Below, one piece after another: positions 7,988 through 15,053 of a stretch of DNA of 38,196 nt; position 1 is the first letter of the stretch; the number at the start of each line of letters is the position of its first letter. The notes below the pieces were generated by a model. It saw only the letters and a program-made list of their open reading frames with translations. It ran no database searches and was not told the DNA's origin. Source of the stretch: Opitutaceae bacterium (lineage in GTDB: Bacteria > Verrucomicrobiota > Verrucomicrobiia > Opitutales > Opitutaceae); assembly GCA_005799525.1 (NCBI GenBank), contig SYGN01000120.1, forward strand, positions 1-38,196, written 5' to 3'. Both the position numbers and the translations under genes were made by a program.

Positions 7988-9168
7988 AGCAGAGCTCCCG
8001 GTTTGATGGCGTCAGATTTAAAGGTGATCACGAGGGTGAAGGTGGCGTTTTCGCCGCGGGCTTGGAGGCCGCGAGTCTCGACGCTTTCGATACCGGCGAC
8101 GGCTTTGAGGGCGGAGGTGTAGACGGAGACGGTGCTGACGCTGGTGGTCTGGGCGTCGATCGAGACCGTGTAAATGCCGCTGCCCGGAGTCGTATAAACG
8201 CGACCGAAATAAATCTCCTTGGGCAGGGTCGCTTTGTTGGTGCCAATGACCGCCATCATCATCTCCCACGGGAGCAGGCGCTTCGTGGCGAGATCGTCGA
8301 TCCGGCGGCCGAGCGCATCGGAGGTCATGATCTTTTCGACGAGTGGCCGTTGGGCGCGGAACTGGGTGTCGCGCACTTTTTGCCAGGCGCGTCCACCGAT
8401 CAGCCCGAGTTCGCCGATGGCGAAGAGGCCGAGCGCGGCGGCGCAGCCCAAGGCCACGCGCCACAGCATGATGTCGCGACGGCGCGCGGCGCGCAGGGAG
8501 GCGAGTTCGCCTTTGTCGCGAACATCGAGGGCACTGGTGACGGTCCCGGACAGGGGCGAGACCCAGTCACCGGAACGAAAGGTCACGTCGCGATCGCTGC
8601 GGGCCCGTTCGGCGGCGGGCGGCGCGGTGAGGTCGATGACGGTGTGGCTGCCGCCGGCGTCGCGGATGAGTTCAGCGCGGAGGCGAGCGCGGGCCTCCTC
8701 GAGTTGGGCTGGCTCGGGTTCAGGCGTGCCGTCCGGAGCGGCTGGCAGCGGGCGGAAGAGGACGGAGGCGGGGACGCGAGCGTCGGTCCAATGAATTGCC
8801 GTCAGGCCTTCCGGGGAGGCGAGAATGACGGTGGTGGCAGGCTTGGCTTCGGCCCCGAGGAGTGCAGCAAACGACGGCAGCACGAGTGCGGAGCCGCTCC
8901 ACGCGGCGATTTGTTCGGCGGTGAAACGGCGGCGGTAGGCCGCGAAGGTGAAAGCGGTCTCGGCGCCGGGCGTCCAAAAATAGCCGTAGAACAGTTGCGC
9001 GATGGGAAAGGGTGAGACGGCTTCGAGCCCGAGCTCGATCTGAGTTGCGGCCTCGGCGGGGCTCGCACCGACGGCGACCGGGAGGGCACGGGTGAAGAAC
9101 AGACCGTCGGGAAGGAGGGCGACTTTGGGCGGGGGCGGGCCGGCGCGAAGAGTGGCGAGAAAACTCAT
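7984..9168 (-). CDS. gspL: Type II secretion GspL-like protein
   Basis: 394 residues from ATG 9168. The cytoplasmic part (1-230) has the PilM/GspL actin-like style (KVALLPDGLFFTRALP, then GLEAVSPFPIAQLFYGYFW). One membrane helix (about 233-258) follows, then a periplasmic PilN-like ferredoxin-fold domain (YTVSIDAQTTSVSTVSVY, ALKAVAGIESVE). GspL normally connects the GspE ATPase to the inner-membrane platform. The start lies three bases after the gspK stop and the end overlaps gspM. gspE, gspF and gspD are not in this window, so the core machine must be encoded elsewhere if it exists. Confidence 0.78.
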   Translation of the reverse strand: MSFLATLRAGPPPPKVALLPDGLFFTRALPVAVGASPAEAATQIELGLEAVSPFPIAQLFYGYFWTPGAETAFTFAAYRRRFTAEQIAAWSGSALVLPSFAALLGAEAKPATTVILASPEGLTAIHWTDARVPASVLFRPLPAAPDGTPEPEPAQLEEARARLRAELIRDAGGSHTVIDLTAPPAAERARSDRDVTFRSGDWVSPLSGTVTSALDVRDKGELASLRAARRRDIMLWRVALGCAAALGLFAIGELGLIGGRAWQKVRDTQFRAQRPLVEKIMTSDALGRRIDDLATKRLLPWEMMMAVIGTNKATLPKEIYFGRVYTTPGSGIYTVSIDAQTTSVSTVSVYTSALKAVAGIESVETRGLQARGENATFTLVITFKSDAIKPGALL

Positions 9169-9171
9169 GAA

Positions 9172-10344
9172 TCAAGGTTGCGGCGGTGGTGGTGCTGGCG
9201 GAGGAATCTCATCATTTTCTCGAATTTCCAAGAGCGTATATGGGTAGTTGAGATTGCGCGAGGCGGCATTCTGCGCGGGCGCGCTCGGGTTTGCAGGCGG
9301 CGGCGGCGCGGTAGCGGCCGTGGTGGTAGCGGACGGCTTGCCAGTCGCGGACGTTGCCTGAGTTTGCACCGCTTTAGCGGCGTTACCGGCGGTCACGACG
9401 CAGGAAAGGCGAAACTGGGAGCGACCGTCATGAACGGTGAGATTGATCCGGAGAGCGCTGATCGTGGTGACAAAGGCGGCGGAATTGCCACCGGTGCCGC
9501 CGGTGATGCGATCCGCTTCATTGGGATTTTGAAAAAACGCGGGGCCCTGCGTCCGGTAACTGCCCTGGCCCGAGGTGTAGTCGGTGAGGTTGCGTTGTTG
9601 GGTCTGATCGAACTGGCCGAGGGCCCGGAGGACGTCGGGTTTGGCGGCGTTGAGGTTGGGTTTCGCGAAATCGAGCAGTGAAACGTTGTCGGCAAAGCGA
9701 CGCCAGAGTTCGTTGGGGCGACCGTCTTCTCCGTAAAAAATTTCGCGCACCTTTTCGATCGCGGCGAGCTCGTGATAGGAGCGCAGGGGGCGACCGGGAG
9801 CTTCGTAGGGAACGGCGCCGCGGTCGTAGTCGGGGGTGACTGCGGTCGTGTAGGTGTGGCCATGTTTCATCCAGCCGGCGAGGGCGTCGGCCGCGGCGTC
9901 GGCGTCGGCGACGGAGAGCTCCCACACTTGGAAGAGGCGGGAGAGAATCTGGGCGTTGGCGTGGGACAGGGAGAGTTTCGAGCTCTCGTCGTCGAAGGAG
10001 ATTTCGACCGTGCGATCTTCGGTGGGGGTATAGCCGACGAAGCCGAGCGGGTCGTTCCAGCCCTCGGCGGGACTGTGCAGGCCGTTGGTCGCGAGGCGAA
10101 AATCCTCCAGCACCGCAAGGGTCACTTCGAGGGCGGAGTAGGCCTCCATCCGTAATCGGCGGGCTTGGGCTCCCCGGTGTTCGACGAGGAGATCGTTACC
10201 GGCTTTTTCAATGAAGGCGACGAGGGCGAAGGCGGTAAACAAAATCGTAATCATTACGATCACGAGGACGCTGGCGCGCGGCTGCGCGCGGCAGAATTGC
10301 CGATGGGCGATGGGCGACGGACGAGTGGGCGCGCAGGGAGTCAT
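9172..10344 (-). CDS. gspK: Type II secretion minor pseudopilin GspK
   Basis: 390 residues. The N-terminus has a hydrophobic pilin helix (ASVLVIVMITILFTAFALVAF) without the usual Glu5, as is normal for GspK, and no obvious prepilin cleavage Gly. The large soluble domain contains the GspK-type helical insert (LQ-type helices, DADAAADALAGWM; FDQTQQRNLTDY) and FADNVSLLDFAKPNLNAAKPDVL, close to the family's 'vN.Nta..evL' segment. The C-terminus is an Ala/Thr/Pro-rich linker plus a final NLNYPYTLLEIREN strand. The start codon shares its A with the gspJ stop (TGATG). The first 14 codons contain a 7-base repeat patch (10302-10329). GspK caps the pseudopilus with GspI and GspJ. Confidence 0.85.
   Translation of the reverse strand: MTPCAPTRPSPIAHRQFCRAQPRASVLVIVMITILFTAFALVAFIEKAGNDLLVEHRGAQARRLRMEAYSALEVTLAVLEDFRLATNGLHSPAEGWNDPLGFVGYTPTEDRTVEISFDDESSKLSLSHANAQILSRLFQVWELSVADADAAADALAGWMKHGHTYTTAVTPDYDRGAVPYEAPGRPLRSYHELAAIEKVREIFYGEDGRPNELWRRFADNVSLLDFAKPNLNAAKPDVLRALGQFDQTQQRNLTDYTSGQGSYRTQGPAFFQNPNEADRITGGTGGNSAAFVTTISALRINLTVHDGRSQFRLSCVVTAGNAAKAVQTQATSATGKPSATTTAATAPPPPANPSAPAQNAASRNLNYPYTLLEIRENDEIPPPAPPPPQP
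10302..10329. repeat. Heptamer patch in the gspK leader
   Basis: On the plus strand two perfect GATGGGC units (10302-10315) are followed in phase by GACGGAC and GAGTGGG. The patch codes for the PTRPSPIAH part of the gspK leader. A unit gain or loss would shift the frame. Confidence 0.5.
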
Positions 10345-11138
10345 CAGAAGAGCGGCAAGGTGCTGGTCGGCGCAGGCAGGGTAATGACGGATTCGCGCGT
10401 GAGTTTGTTGTAGACGAACTTCAGGCGCAGGCGTTGGGGCGTCAGCGGGTTGCCACTATTGTCGAGCTTGAGCGTGGTCTCGGTGGTCCAGCGCTTGAAG
10501 TCGGCGTCGTAGTATTCGTAGGCCAGCGCGGTGACGAGTGGCGTGACGATGGTTTCGCGGGGCGGATCGGACTCGAAATTTTTCTCGAGGCGCGAGTGCC
10601 AGAGCAAAAAGAGGCCCTCGCGGTCGCGCACTTGGAGGGAGCAGACGACTTCGGGGAGAGGGCGCTCTGGCCAGACGAAGAGGCGACAGCCTGCGGGAAG
10701 TTCGAAGGTGAGGAGCTTTTCGGTGGCGCCAGACTGGGGACGGATTTCCTGCAGAGCGATGGGCGCGACGTTGGGGCGCGCCGCAGGCGGGAGGACGGCT
10801 GAGCGAAGTTCGCGATCGAGAAAACGAGTCACGGCGCGCGCGTGCTGATCGAAGAGATGCACATCGGCGCCGCGGCCCCAGAGCTCGCCCATCGAAAATA
10901 CAAAGGTATTGAGCGAGACGAGCATGAGCGCGACGAGCGCGAGCGAGAGGAGGATTTCAAGCAGTGTAAACGCGCCGCGCGATGCGCGATGGCTGGGTCG
11001 CCGGCCAAGGGCTGAGGATGAAAGCCCAAGGCCCCCAGTGCGGCGGGTTGCAGGCGGGTGGGGCGGCGCGCCCGCATGTGCGGTTGCGGGATGGAGCGCG
11101 GAGCGTGGGGCCTTGGTCATTACGCCTTGGGCCTTCAT
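10344..11138 (-). CDS. gspJ: Type II secretion minor pseudopilin GspJ
   Basis: 264 residues from ATG 11138, overlapping the gspI stop by four bases (ATGA). The prepilin motif is ASRGA|FTLLEILLSLALVALML with Glu at +5, but position -1 is Ala56 instead of the near-universal Gly. The leader is about 56 residues, against the usual 6-30, and is bracketed by two heptamer-repeat patches (11005-11032 and 11109-11136), so it seems to have been enlarged by inserted repeats. The mature domain has the GspJ-like segments VTRFLDRELRSA, ALQVRDREGLFLLWHS-type strands and ALAYEYYDADFKRW. It forms the pseudopilus tip with GspI and GspK. Confidence 0.85.
   Translation of the reverse strand: MKAQGVMTKAPRSALHPATAHAGAPPHPPATRRTGGLGLSSSALGRRPSHRASRGAFTLLEILLSLALVALMLVSLNTFVFSMGELWGRGADVHLFDQHARAVTRFLDRELRSAVLPPAARPNVAPIALQEIRPQSGATEKLLTFELPAGCRLFVWPERPLPEVVCSLQVRDREGLFLLWHSRLEKNFESDPPRETIVTPLVTALAYEYYDADFKRWTTETTLKLDNSGNPLTPQRLRLKFVYNKLTRESVITLPAPTSTLPLF
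11005..11032. repeat. Heptamer patch, distal, in the gspJ leader
   Basis: Plus-strand units CCAAGGG, CTGAGGA, TGAAAGC and CCAAGGC follow in exact 7-base phase. They encode about residues 36-44 of the gspJ leader, just before the pilin helix. Confidence 0.45.
11109..11136. repeat. Heptamer patch over the gspJ start
   Basis: Plus-strand units GGCCTTG, GTCATTA, CGCCTTG and GGCCTTC are in exact 7-base phase. They cover the first ten codons of gspJ, including the edge of its ATG and the end of the overlap with gspI. The units resemble the CCAATG-type units in the glycerate kinase gene read on the other strand (GTCATTG). Confidence 0.5.
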
Positions 11139-11614
11139 TTTTTCTTCCCCTGCATTTCCGCAATGCGCGTTTTCGCCTGCTCGCGGAGTTTGGAGCGCTC
11201 GCTGGGATCAATGGACCACGTTGGGCGCAGCAGCATGAACGTTTGCACGGTCTTTTGCGCTTCGGTTTCGCCGAGAGCACTGATCGTGCAGGTAAAGTTC
11301 ACTGAAAAAAGGTCGGCCGTGGTGGTGGCAAGAATTTCGACTTCCCATTTGGTGTGGCGGCCATCGGCAGTATCGAACTCACCCCCTTGCTCAAGTTTCT
11401 TGCGGTCCGGTTCCGTGAGCACCAAAGAGCGCGCGAACGTGAGGTCGGCACTGGATTGGGCGACGCGCTCGACGAGCATGTAGCTGTTGAGGACGTTGAC
11501 GTAGGCGGAGGCCAAAATGATTGCTGAGAGAGCGAAGATCATAATCGCCATCAGGACTTCGACCAAGGTGAAGGCGCGAGGACCGCGAGTGCGCCCGAGC
11601 GGAATTGTCGTCAC
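11135..11614 (-). CDS. gspI: Type II secretion minor pseudopilin GspI
   Basis: 159 residues from GTG 11614, which overlaps the gspH stop as GTGA. The frame is open upstream to 11995, but that part is antisense-like arginine-rich sequence inside gspH and is rejected. A short leader ends in GPRA|FTLVEVLMAIMIFALSAIILA, a prepilin helix with Glu at +5; position -1 is Ala14 rather than Gly, as in GspJ. The mature part (YVNVLNSYMLVERVAQSSADLTFARSL) and an immunoglobulin-like strand set (TKWEVEILATTTADLFSVNFTC) fit a GspI/V-type minor pseudopilin. It nucleates pseudopilus assembly with GspJ and GspK. Confidence 0.82.
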   Translation of the reverse strand: MTTIPLGRTRGPRAFTLVEVLMAIMIFALSAIILASAYVNVLNSYMLVERVAQSSADLTFARSLVLTEPDRKKLEQGGEFDTADGRHTKWEVEILATTTADLFSVNFTCTISALGETEAQKTVQTFMLLRPTWSIDPSERSKLREQAKTRIAEMQGKKK

Positions 11615-12192
11615 GGCGGCGGGGCGTTGGGATCGGCCGGAGTGAGGACGGCGGCGCAGGTCCACGGGTCGATCCCGAGCGTGGTGACGGCGCCGTTTTT
11701 CTGAATCTGGCCCCGAAACGGTGAGCAGGTGCCGTCGGAGTAAAACGTCACAAACAAGACCGTCTGCGTCTCGACCGCGACGCCCCCGAGGAGAATCATG
11801 CTCGCGCCCTTTTGCGTGGTGAGAAACGTGAAGACGAGGTCGTCGTTGGGTGGGGGGATCGGAAACTCTTGAATGGTGGCGTCGATCCCTGAAGCGTCGG
11901 AGAGAATGAATTTTTTTTCCTTGGGCTCGAAGCCGAGGCGGACGTCTTGGCCGGTCTTCAGGGCAGTCTTGCGGCACGCTTGCACCGTTTTCCAAAACAC
12001 TTCGGTGGGAGTGGCCGTGCGGTCGTTGAGCAAGGCCGCGGAGCCGCCGATGAGCACGCTCCCTAACAAGGCGATGATCGCGAGAGCGAGGAGGATCTCC
12101 AGCAGCGTGAAACCACGCGGTGCGCGGTTTGCCTGGAGCGCAGAGCGGAAGGAGGCATCACAGCGGGTGGGCCGGGACCGGGGCGGGTGCAC
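11611..12192 (-). CDS. gspH: Type II secretion minor pseudopilin GspH
   Basis: 193 residues if started at GTG 12192 (MHPPRSRPTRCDASF); the longer frame to 12495 lies inside gspG and is rejected. The prepilin motif is APRG|FTLLEILLALAIIALLG with Gly27 and Glu at +5. The soluble part (KTVQACRKTALKTGQDVRLGFEPKEKKFILSD) has the long basic helix followed by beta strands of GspH/FimT. It lies 43 bases after gspG and is coupled to gspI. It is the minor pseudopilin between the GspG shaft and the I/J/K tip. No Shine-Dalgarno sequence is clear, so the exact start is uncertain. Confidence 0.82.
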   Translation of the reverse strand: MHPPRSRPTRCDASFRSALQANRAPRGFTLLEILLALAIIALLGSVLIGGSAALLNDRTATPTEVFWKTVQACRKTALKTGQDVRLGFEPKEKKFILSDASGIDATIQEFPIPPPNDDLVFTFLTTQKGASMILLGGVAVETQTVLFVTFYSDGTCSPFRGQIQKNGAVTTLGIDPWTCAAVLTPADPNAPPP

Positions 12193-12235
12193 GAGGTTTA
12201 CGTTTCGGGTGCAGGCCGCGGGCGACGAGAACGGG

Positions 12236-12736
12236 TCACTTGGGCGCTTCGACGGAGTGGGCATCGTCCCAATTGCCGATATCATCGGCGGTGCCGCTCT
12301 GTTTGTCGGGGCCCTTGGACCAGAGATCATAGCCACTCTTATTTTTCTGGCCGGGACTCGCGTATTGGTAGGGCTCATTCCACGGGTCGAGGGGAACCTT
12401 GCCGCCTTCGATGTAGGGGCCGCGCCAGCTGCCGGCTTTGTTGCCCGGTGCCGTGATGAGGGCCTGCAGTCCGTCGGCTGTGGAGGGGTAGTCACCCATC
12501 GTCATCCGGTAGGTAAACAGAGAGGTCTTCATGCTCTCTTTGACGAAGAGCTGGGCGGTGGAGGCTTGGGCGCCGCCAAAAATTCCGGTGACATTGGAAA
12601 TCGCGAGGCCGGCGAGTAGGCCGAGAATGGCGAGGACCACGAGGAGCTCCATCATGGTGAAGCCGCGCGTGACGGCACGGTGGGTGAGAGCGGGGCGAGT
12701 GAGCGTGCGGCGGCGATCGAGAGCGGAGGTTTGCAT
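12236..12736 (-). CDS. gspG: Type II secretion major pseudopilin GspG
   Basis: 166 residues from ATG 12736; ATG 12814 (192 residues) is the alternative. The prepilin motif is VTRG|FTMMELLVVLAILGLLAGLA with Gly25 and Glu30 (+5). The soluble domain is textbook GspG: YRMTMGDYPSTADGLQALI, then WRGPYI, VPLDPWNEPYQY, and the calcium-binding C-terminal loop SKGPDKQSGTADDIGNWDD. It is the shaft subunit of the pseudopilus and heads the G-H-I-J-K-L-M series. DUF1501, DUF1800 and a related small gene lie just upstream. Confidence 0.93.
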   Translation of the reverse strand: MQTSALDRRRTLTRPALTHRAVTRGFTMMELLVVLAILGLLAGLAISNVTGIFGGAQASTAQLFVKESMKTSLFTYRMTMGDYPSTADGLQALITAPGNKAGSWRGPYIEGGKVPLDPWNEPYQYASPGQKNKSGYDLWSKGPDKQSGTADDIGNWDDAHSVEAPK

Positions 12737-12967
12737 CGGGAGATTGGGAGGGAAAGATGAGCGGTGGTCGTGAGATGTCGAGACGCGGAAGTGAGTGGAA
12801 AGTTGCCGCGACATGAGCGGGCGAAAAAGTTGCCGCGCGAAGGCGCGAGTTGCGAGGCGTGGCGTGAAGGCGCTAAGTTGCGAGGTGCGAAGGGGCGAAG
12901 GCGCGGGGTGCGAGGCGCGAGGTGATGGAGCGACGACGCGGGTGTTTGGTTCGCACGGTGACAGCGC

Positions 12968-12989
12968 GTCGGCGAGCGACGGCCTACGG
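12968..12989. repeat. Copy of a 20-base dispersed repeat
   Basis: GTCGGCGAGCGACGGCCTAC here and GTCGGTAAGCGACGGCCCTAC at 4953-4973 differ by two substitutions and one inserted C. This copy overlaps the stop codon of the 12984-13526 gene. It is short and REP-like. Confidence 0.5.
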
Positions 12990-13526
12990 GAAGAGCGCGT
13001 CGTCGTCGGTGGCGAACGTGCGATCAGGGCCGGCGGAACGGATCTCCATTTGCGTGCCGCTCACTTGATGAAAGCGAAAAGGCGTACCCCAGCGGTCGCA
13101 GAGTTCGCCCCGGGTATTGATGGCGCGGTGCCGCGGTGAGATGAAAACGAACTGAACGGGATTAGCGCCGGAGAGGGCGGCGGTGATCTCGTGATTCTCG
13201 CCGACGGGATTGCCGAGACGAGGGAAGTTGGTGTGAAACGCGCCGAAGAGCTCGTCGAGAATGTGCAGATCGCGGCGTACGGTGCCATCTGGGGCGTTGA
13301 GGGCGTCGGCGATCGGGGAACCGGCCGGGGGAACTGGCGGACGTTGAGAGTCGAGCGACGAGCGTTGAGCGTTCGAAGGCGCGATGGAAGTGGACACGGG
13401 CGCGGGCGACGGAGCGCCCGGCGTGGCGGGCAGGGCGCGGTCGCTGGCCGAGCGACGCAGGAAAAAAAAGGCCGCGATTCCGAGGGAAATTGCGACGGCG
13501 AGGGCGAGATGGAGGCGCGGGGACAT
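12984..13526 (-). CDS. Membrane-anchored protein with a GspG-like tail
   Basis: 180 residues from ATG 13526; the longer frame would run into the DUF1501 gene. An N-terminal helix (LHLALAVAISLGIAAFFFL) has no prepilin FTxxE motif. A Pro/Ser/Ala-rich linker follows, then a conserved-looking part with ILDELFGAFHTNFPRLGNP, and a C-terminal DRWGTPFRFH plus AGPDRTFATDDD, which resembles the DPWG and GPDxxxxTDDD calcium loop of GspG. I infer an inner-membrane-anchored accessory of the pseudopilus. It sits between DUF1501 and gspG, 32 bases after the DUF1501 stop and about 250 bases before gspG. Confidence 0.72.
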   Translation of the reverse strand: MSPRLHLALAVAISLGIAAFFFLRRSASDRALPATPGAPSPAPVSTSIAPSNAQRSSLDSQRPPVPPAGSPIADALNAPDGTVRRDLHILDELFGAFHTNFPRLGNPVGENHEITAALSGANPVQFVFISPRHRAINTRGELCDRWGTPFRFHQVSGTQMEIRSAGPDRTFATDDDALFP

Positions 13527-13541
13527 CGCGGGCGCAGCAGA

Positions 13542-13557
13542 GCGGACTGCAGTCTGC
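13542..13557. repeat. Near-palindrome after the DUF1501 gene
   Basis: GCGGACTGCAGTCTGC is self-complementary except for one position. It lies in the short gap after the DUF1501 stop. A related hairpin with the same GGAxTGCAGTCC style occurs at 37218-37235, just after the TonB receptor stop. It could be a REP-like element or a weak transcript-end hairpin; there is no T-run. Confidence 0.45.
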
Positions 13558-13558
13558 C

Positions 13559-14992
13559 CTACCCCATGAAACCGAGGTCGGAACTGGCGAAACGGCCCAG
13601 ATTTGGGAGGACGACGGGCATATCCGTTGCGCTGACACCGAACCATTTCGCGAGAGTGCCGGCGTATTGGTCGACACTCGTTGTGGGTATCCACCGGCCG
13701 CGGCCGGTGTCGTCAGGGCCGTCGATCGCAAAGGTGGGCATTTTGCCGTAGATGTCACCGCCTTGCACGGCACCACCCATGAGGAAGTGATGGCTGCCCC
13801 AACCGTGGTCGGAGCCGTCGCCGTTGGTATTGTAGGTGCGGCCAAAGTCGGAGGACGTAAATGTGGTGACTTGATTCTGGGCGCCGATTTGTGTTAGGGC
13901 GTTGTTGAAGGCGTTAAGCGACAAGCTGATATCGCGGAGAAGATTGGCGTGTGAGCCTGAGGTTGTGGCACCGGCCGTGACCTGATTGTCGTGGAGGTCG
14001 AAGCCGCCGACGCGGACAAAAAAGATCTGGCGCTTGAGATTGAGGGACTGCTGGGCGTTGACCAGTCGCGCGACCATGTGGAGTTGCTGGGCGAGGCCGC
14101 TGTTGTTGGCGGCGTTGAAGAGCGCGGTGAAGGGGCTGGCACCGGTGATGACGCTGGAGACGAGGGAACTGGCACCGAGAGCTCTGGTGGTGACGCCACC
14201 GAAGGCCGTCTCGAAGAGGTTGCCGTTCTGCATGGCGAGGGCGTCGTTGAGCGCGGCGGTGCGGAGACCGTTGACGGACGTGCCGGTGCCGGTGCCGGTA
14301 AGGGTGATGGCGCCGCCGGTGCCGACCGCGTATTGATTGATGCTCTTGCCGACCTGAAAGGAGTTTTGTCCGTTCAGCGTGATCGACATCGAAATGCGGT
14401 TGTTCGCGTTGAAGGCATTGGTGAGGTCAGCGAGACGGCCACCCCAGCCGGTAACGAACGGTTTGTCGGCGATGCTGCTCTGCCATTCGACCTGCTGATC
14501 GTTGTGCGAGAAAAGCTGTGACGGTCGCGGGACGGAGCCATTGGTGTATTGCGCCTTCGTCATCGGGTAGGCGAGCGTGCCGACGTTGGCGAGGACAGCG
14601 AACTGGCCGCTGTTGAACAGATTTCTGAGCTCGGTCATTGCCGGATGAATACCCCACGTGCGACCGTCGTTGGTGCGCGGGGTAATGGGGAGGACGGCGT
14701 TTTGCGGGAGGGCGAGGGCACCGCGACCGGCGGCGTAGGCGGCGTAGGTAGCCGCATCGGTGGGGATGACGAGATTGTTCGCGTCGTTGCCACCAGCGAG
14801 GAAGAGACAGACGAGCGCTTTGTAGTCGGGCTGCGGCGCCCCGGCCCGAGGCGGGGAGACCGGACCGTTATCGGGACTGGCGACGGCACCCATCAGGCGG
14901 AGCTGCGCGAGCGTTGACAACAAGCCGGTGGCGCCGACGGATGCGCAGCAAGCGCCGAGAAATTTGCGACGGGAGAGATCGGTGGCGGGCAT
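13559..14992 (-). CDS. DUF1501 protein with Tat signal
   Basis: 477 residues from ATG 14992. The N-terminus LSRRKFLGACCASVGATGLL is a twin-arginine signal, so the protein should be exported folded. The body has DUF1501 landmarks: KALVCLFLAGGNDANNLVIP (55-75 region), WGIHPAMTELRNLF, FAVLANVGTL, SHNDQQVEWQS, VRVGGFDLHDNQ, TFTSSDFGRTYNTNGDGSDHGWGSHHFLMGG (family motif around FGR..N..GtDHG). DUF1501 belongs to the alkaline-phosphatase-like superfamily; its substrate is not known. DUF1501 and DUF1800 genes are usually neighbours in Planctomycetes and Verrucomicrobia, as here (61 bases apart). Direct linkage to pseudopilin genes downstream suggests surface delivery (inference). Confidence 0.9.
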   Translation of the reverse strand: MPATDLSRRKFLGACCASVGATGLLSTLAQLRLMGAVASPDNGPVSPPRAGAPQPDYKALVCLFLAGGNDANNLVIPTDAATYAAYAAGRGALALPQNAVLPITPRTNDGRTWGIHPAMTELRNLFNSGQFAVLANVGTLAYPMTKAQYTNGSVPRPSQLFSHNDQQVEWQSSIADKPFVTGWGGRLADLTNAFNANNRISMSITLNGQNSFQVGKSINQYAVGTGGAITLTGTGTGTSVNGLRTAALNDALAMQNGNLFETAFGGVTTRALGASSLVSSVITGASPFTALFNAANNSGLAQQLHMVARLVNAQQSLNLKRQIFFVRVGGFDLHDNQVTAGATTSGSHANLLRDISLSLNAFNNALTQIGAQNQVTTFTSSDFGRTYNTNGDGSDHGWGSHHFLMGGAVQGGDIYGKMPTFAIDGPDDTGRGRWIPTTSVDQYAGTLAKWFGVSATDMPVVLPNLGRFASSDLGFMG

Positions 14993-15053
14993 GGTAAGAA
15001 GGGTCTGGGATTTAGGTTTTCGGGTCGGGGCGTCGGACCGGGGGGCGCCGGGG

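Noticed and set aside
11614-11995. Upstream extension of the gspI frame
   Set aside because: The extension is antisense-like Arg/Pro-rich sequence inside gspH and precedes a good GTGA-coupled start at 11614.
12193-12495. Upstream extension of the gspH frame
   Set aside because: It lies within gspG and has no pilin features; the prepilin leader begins later.
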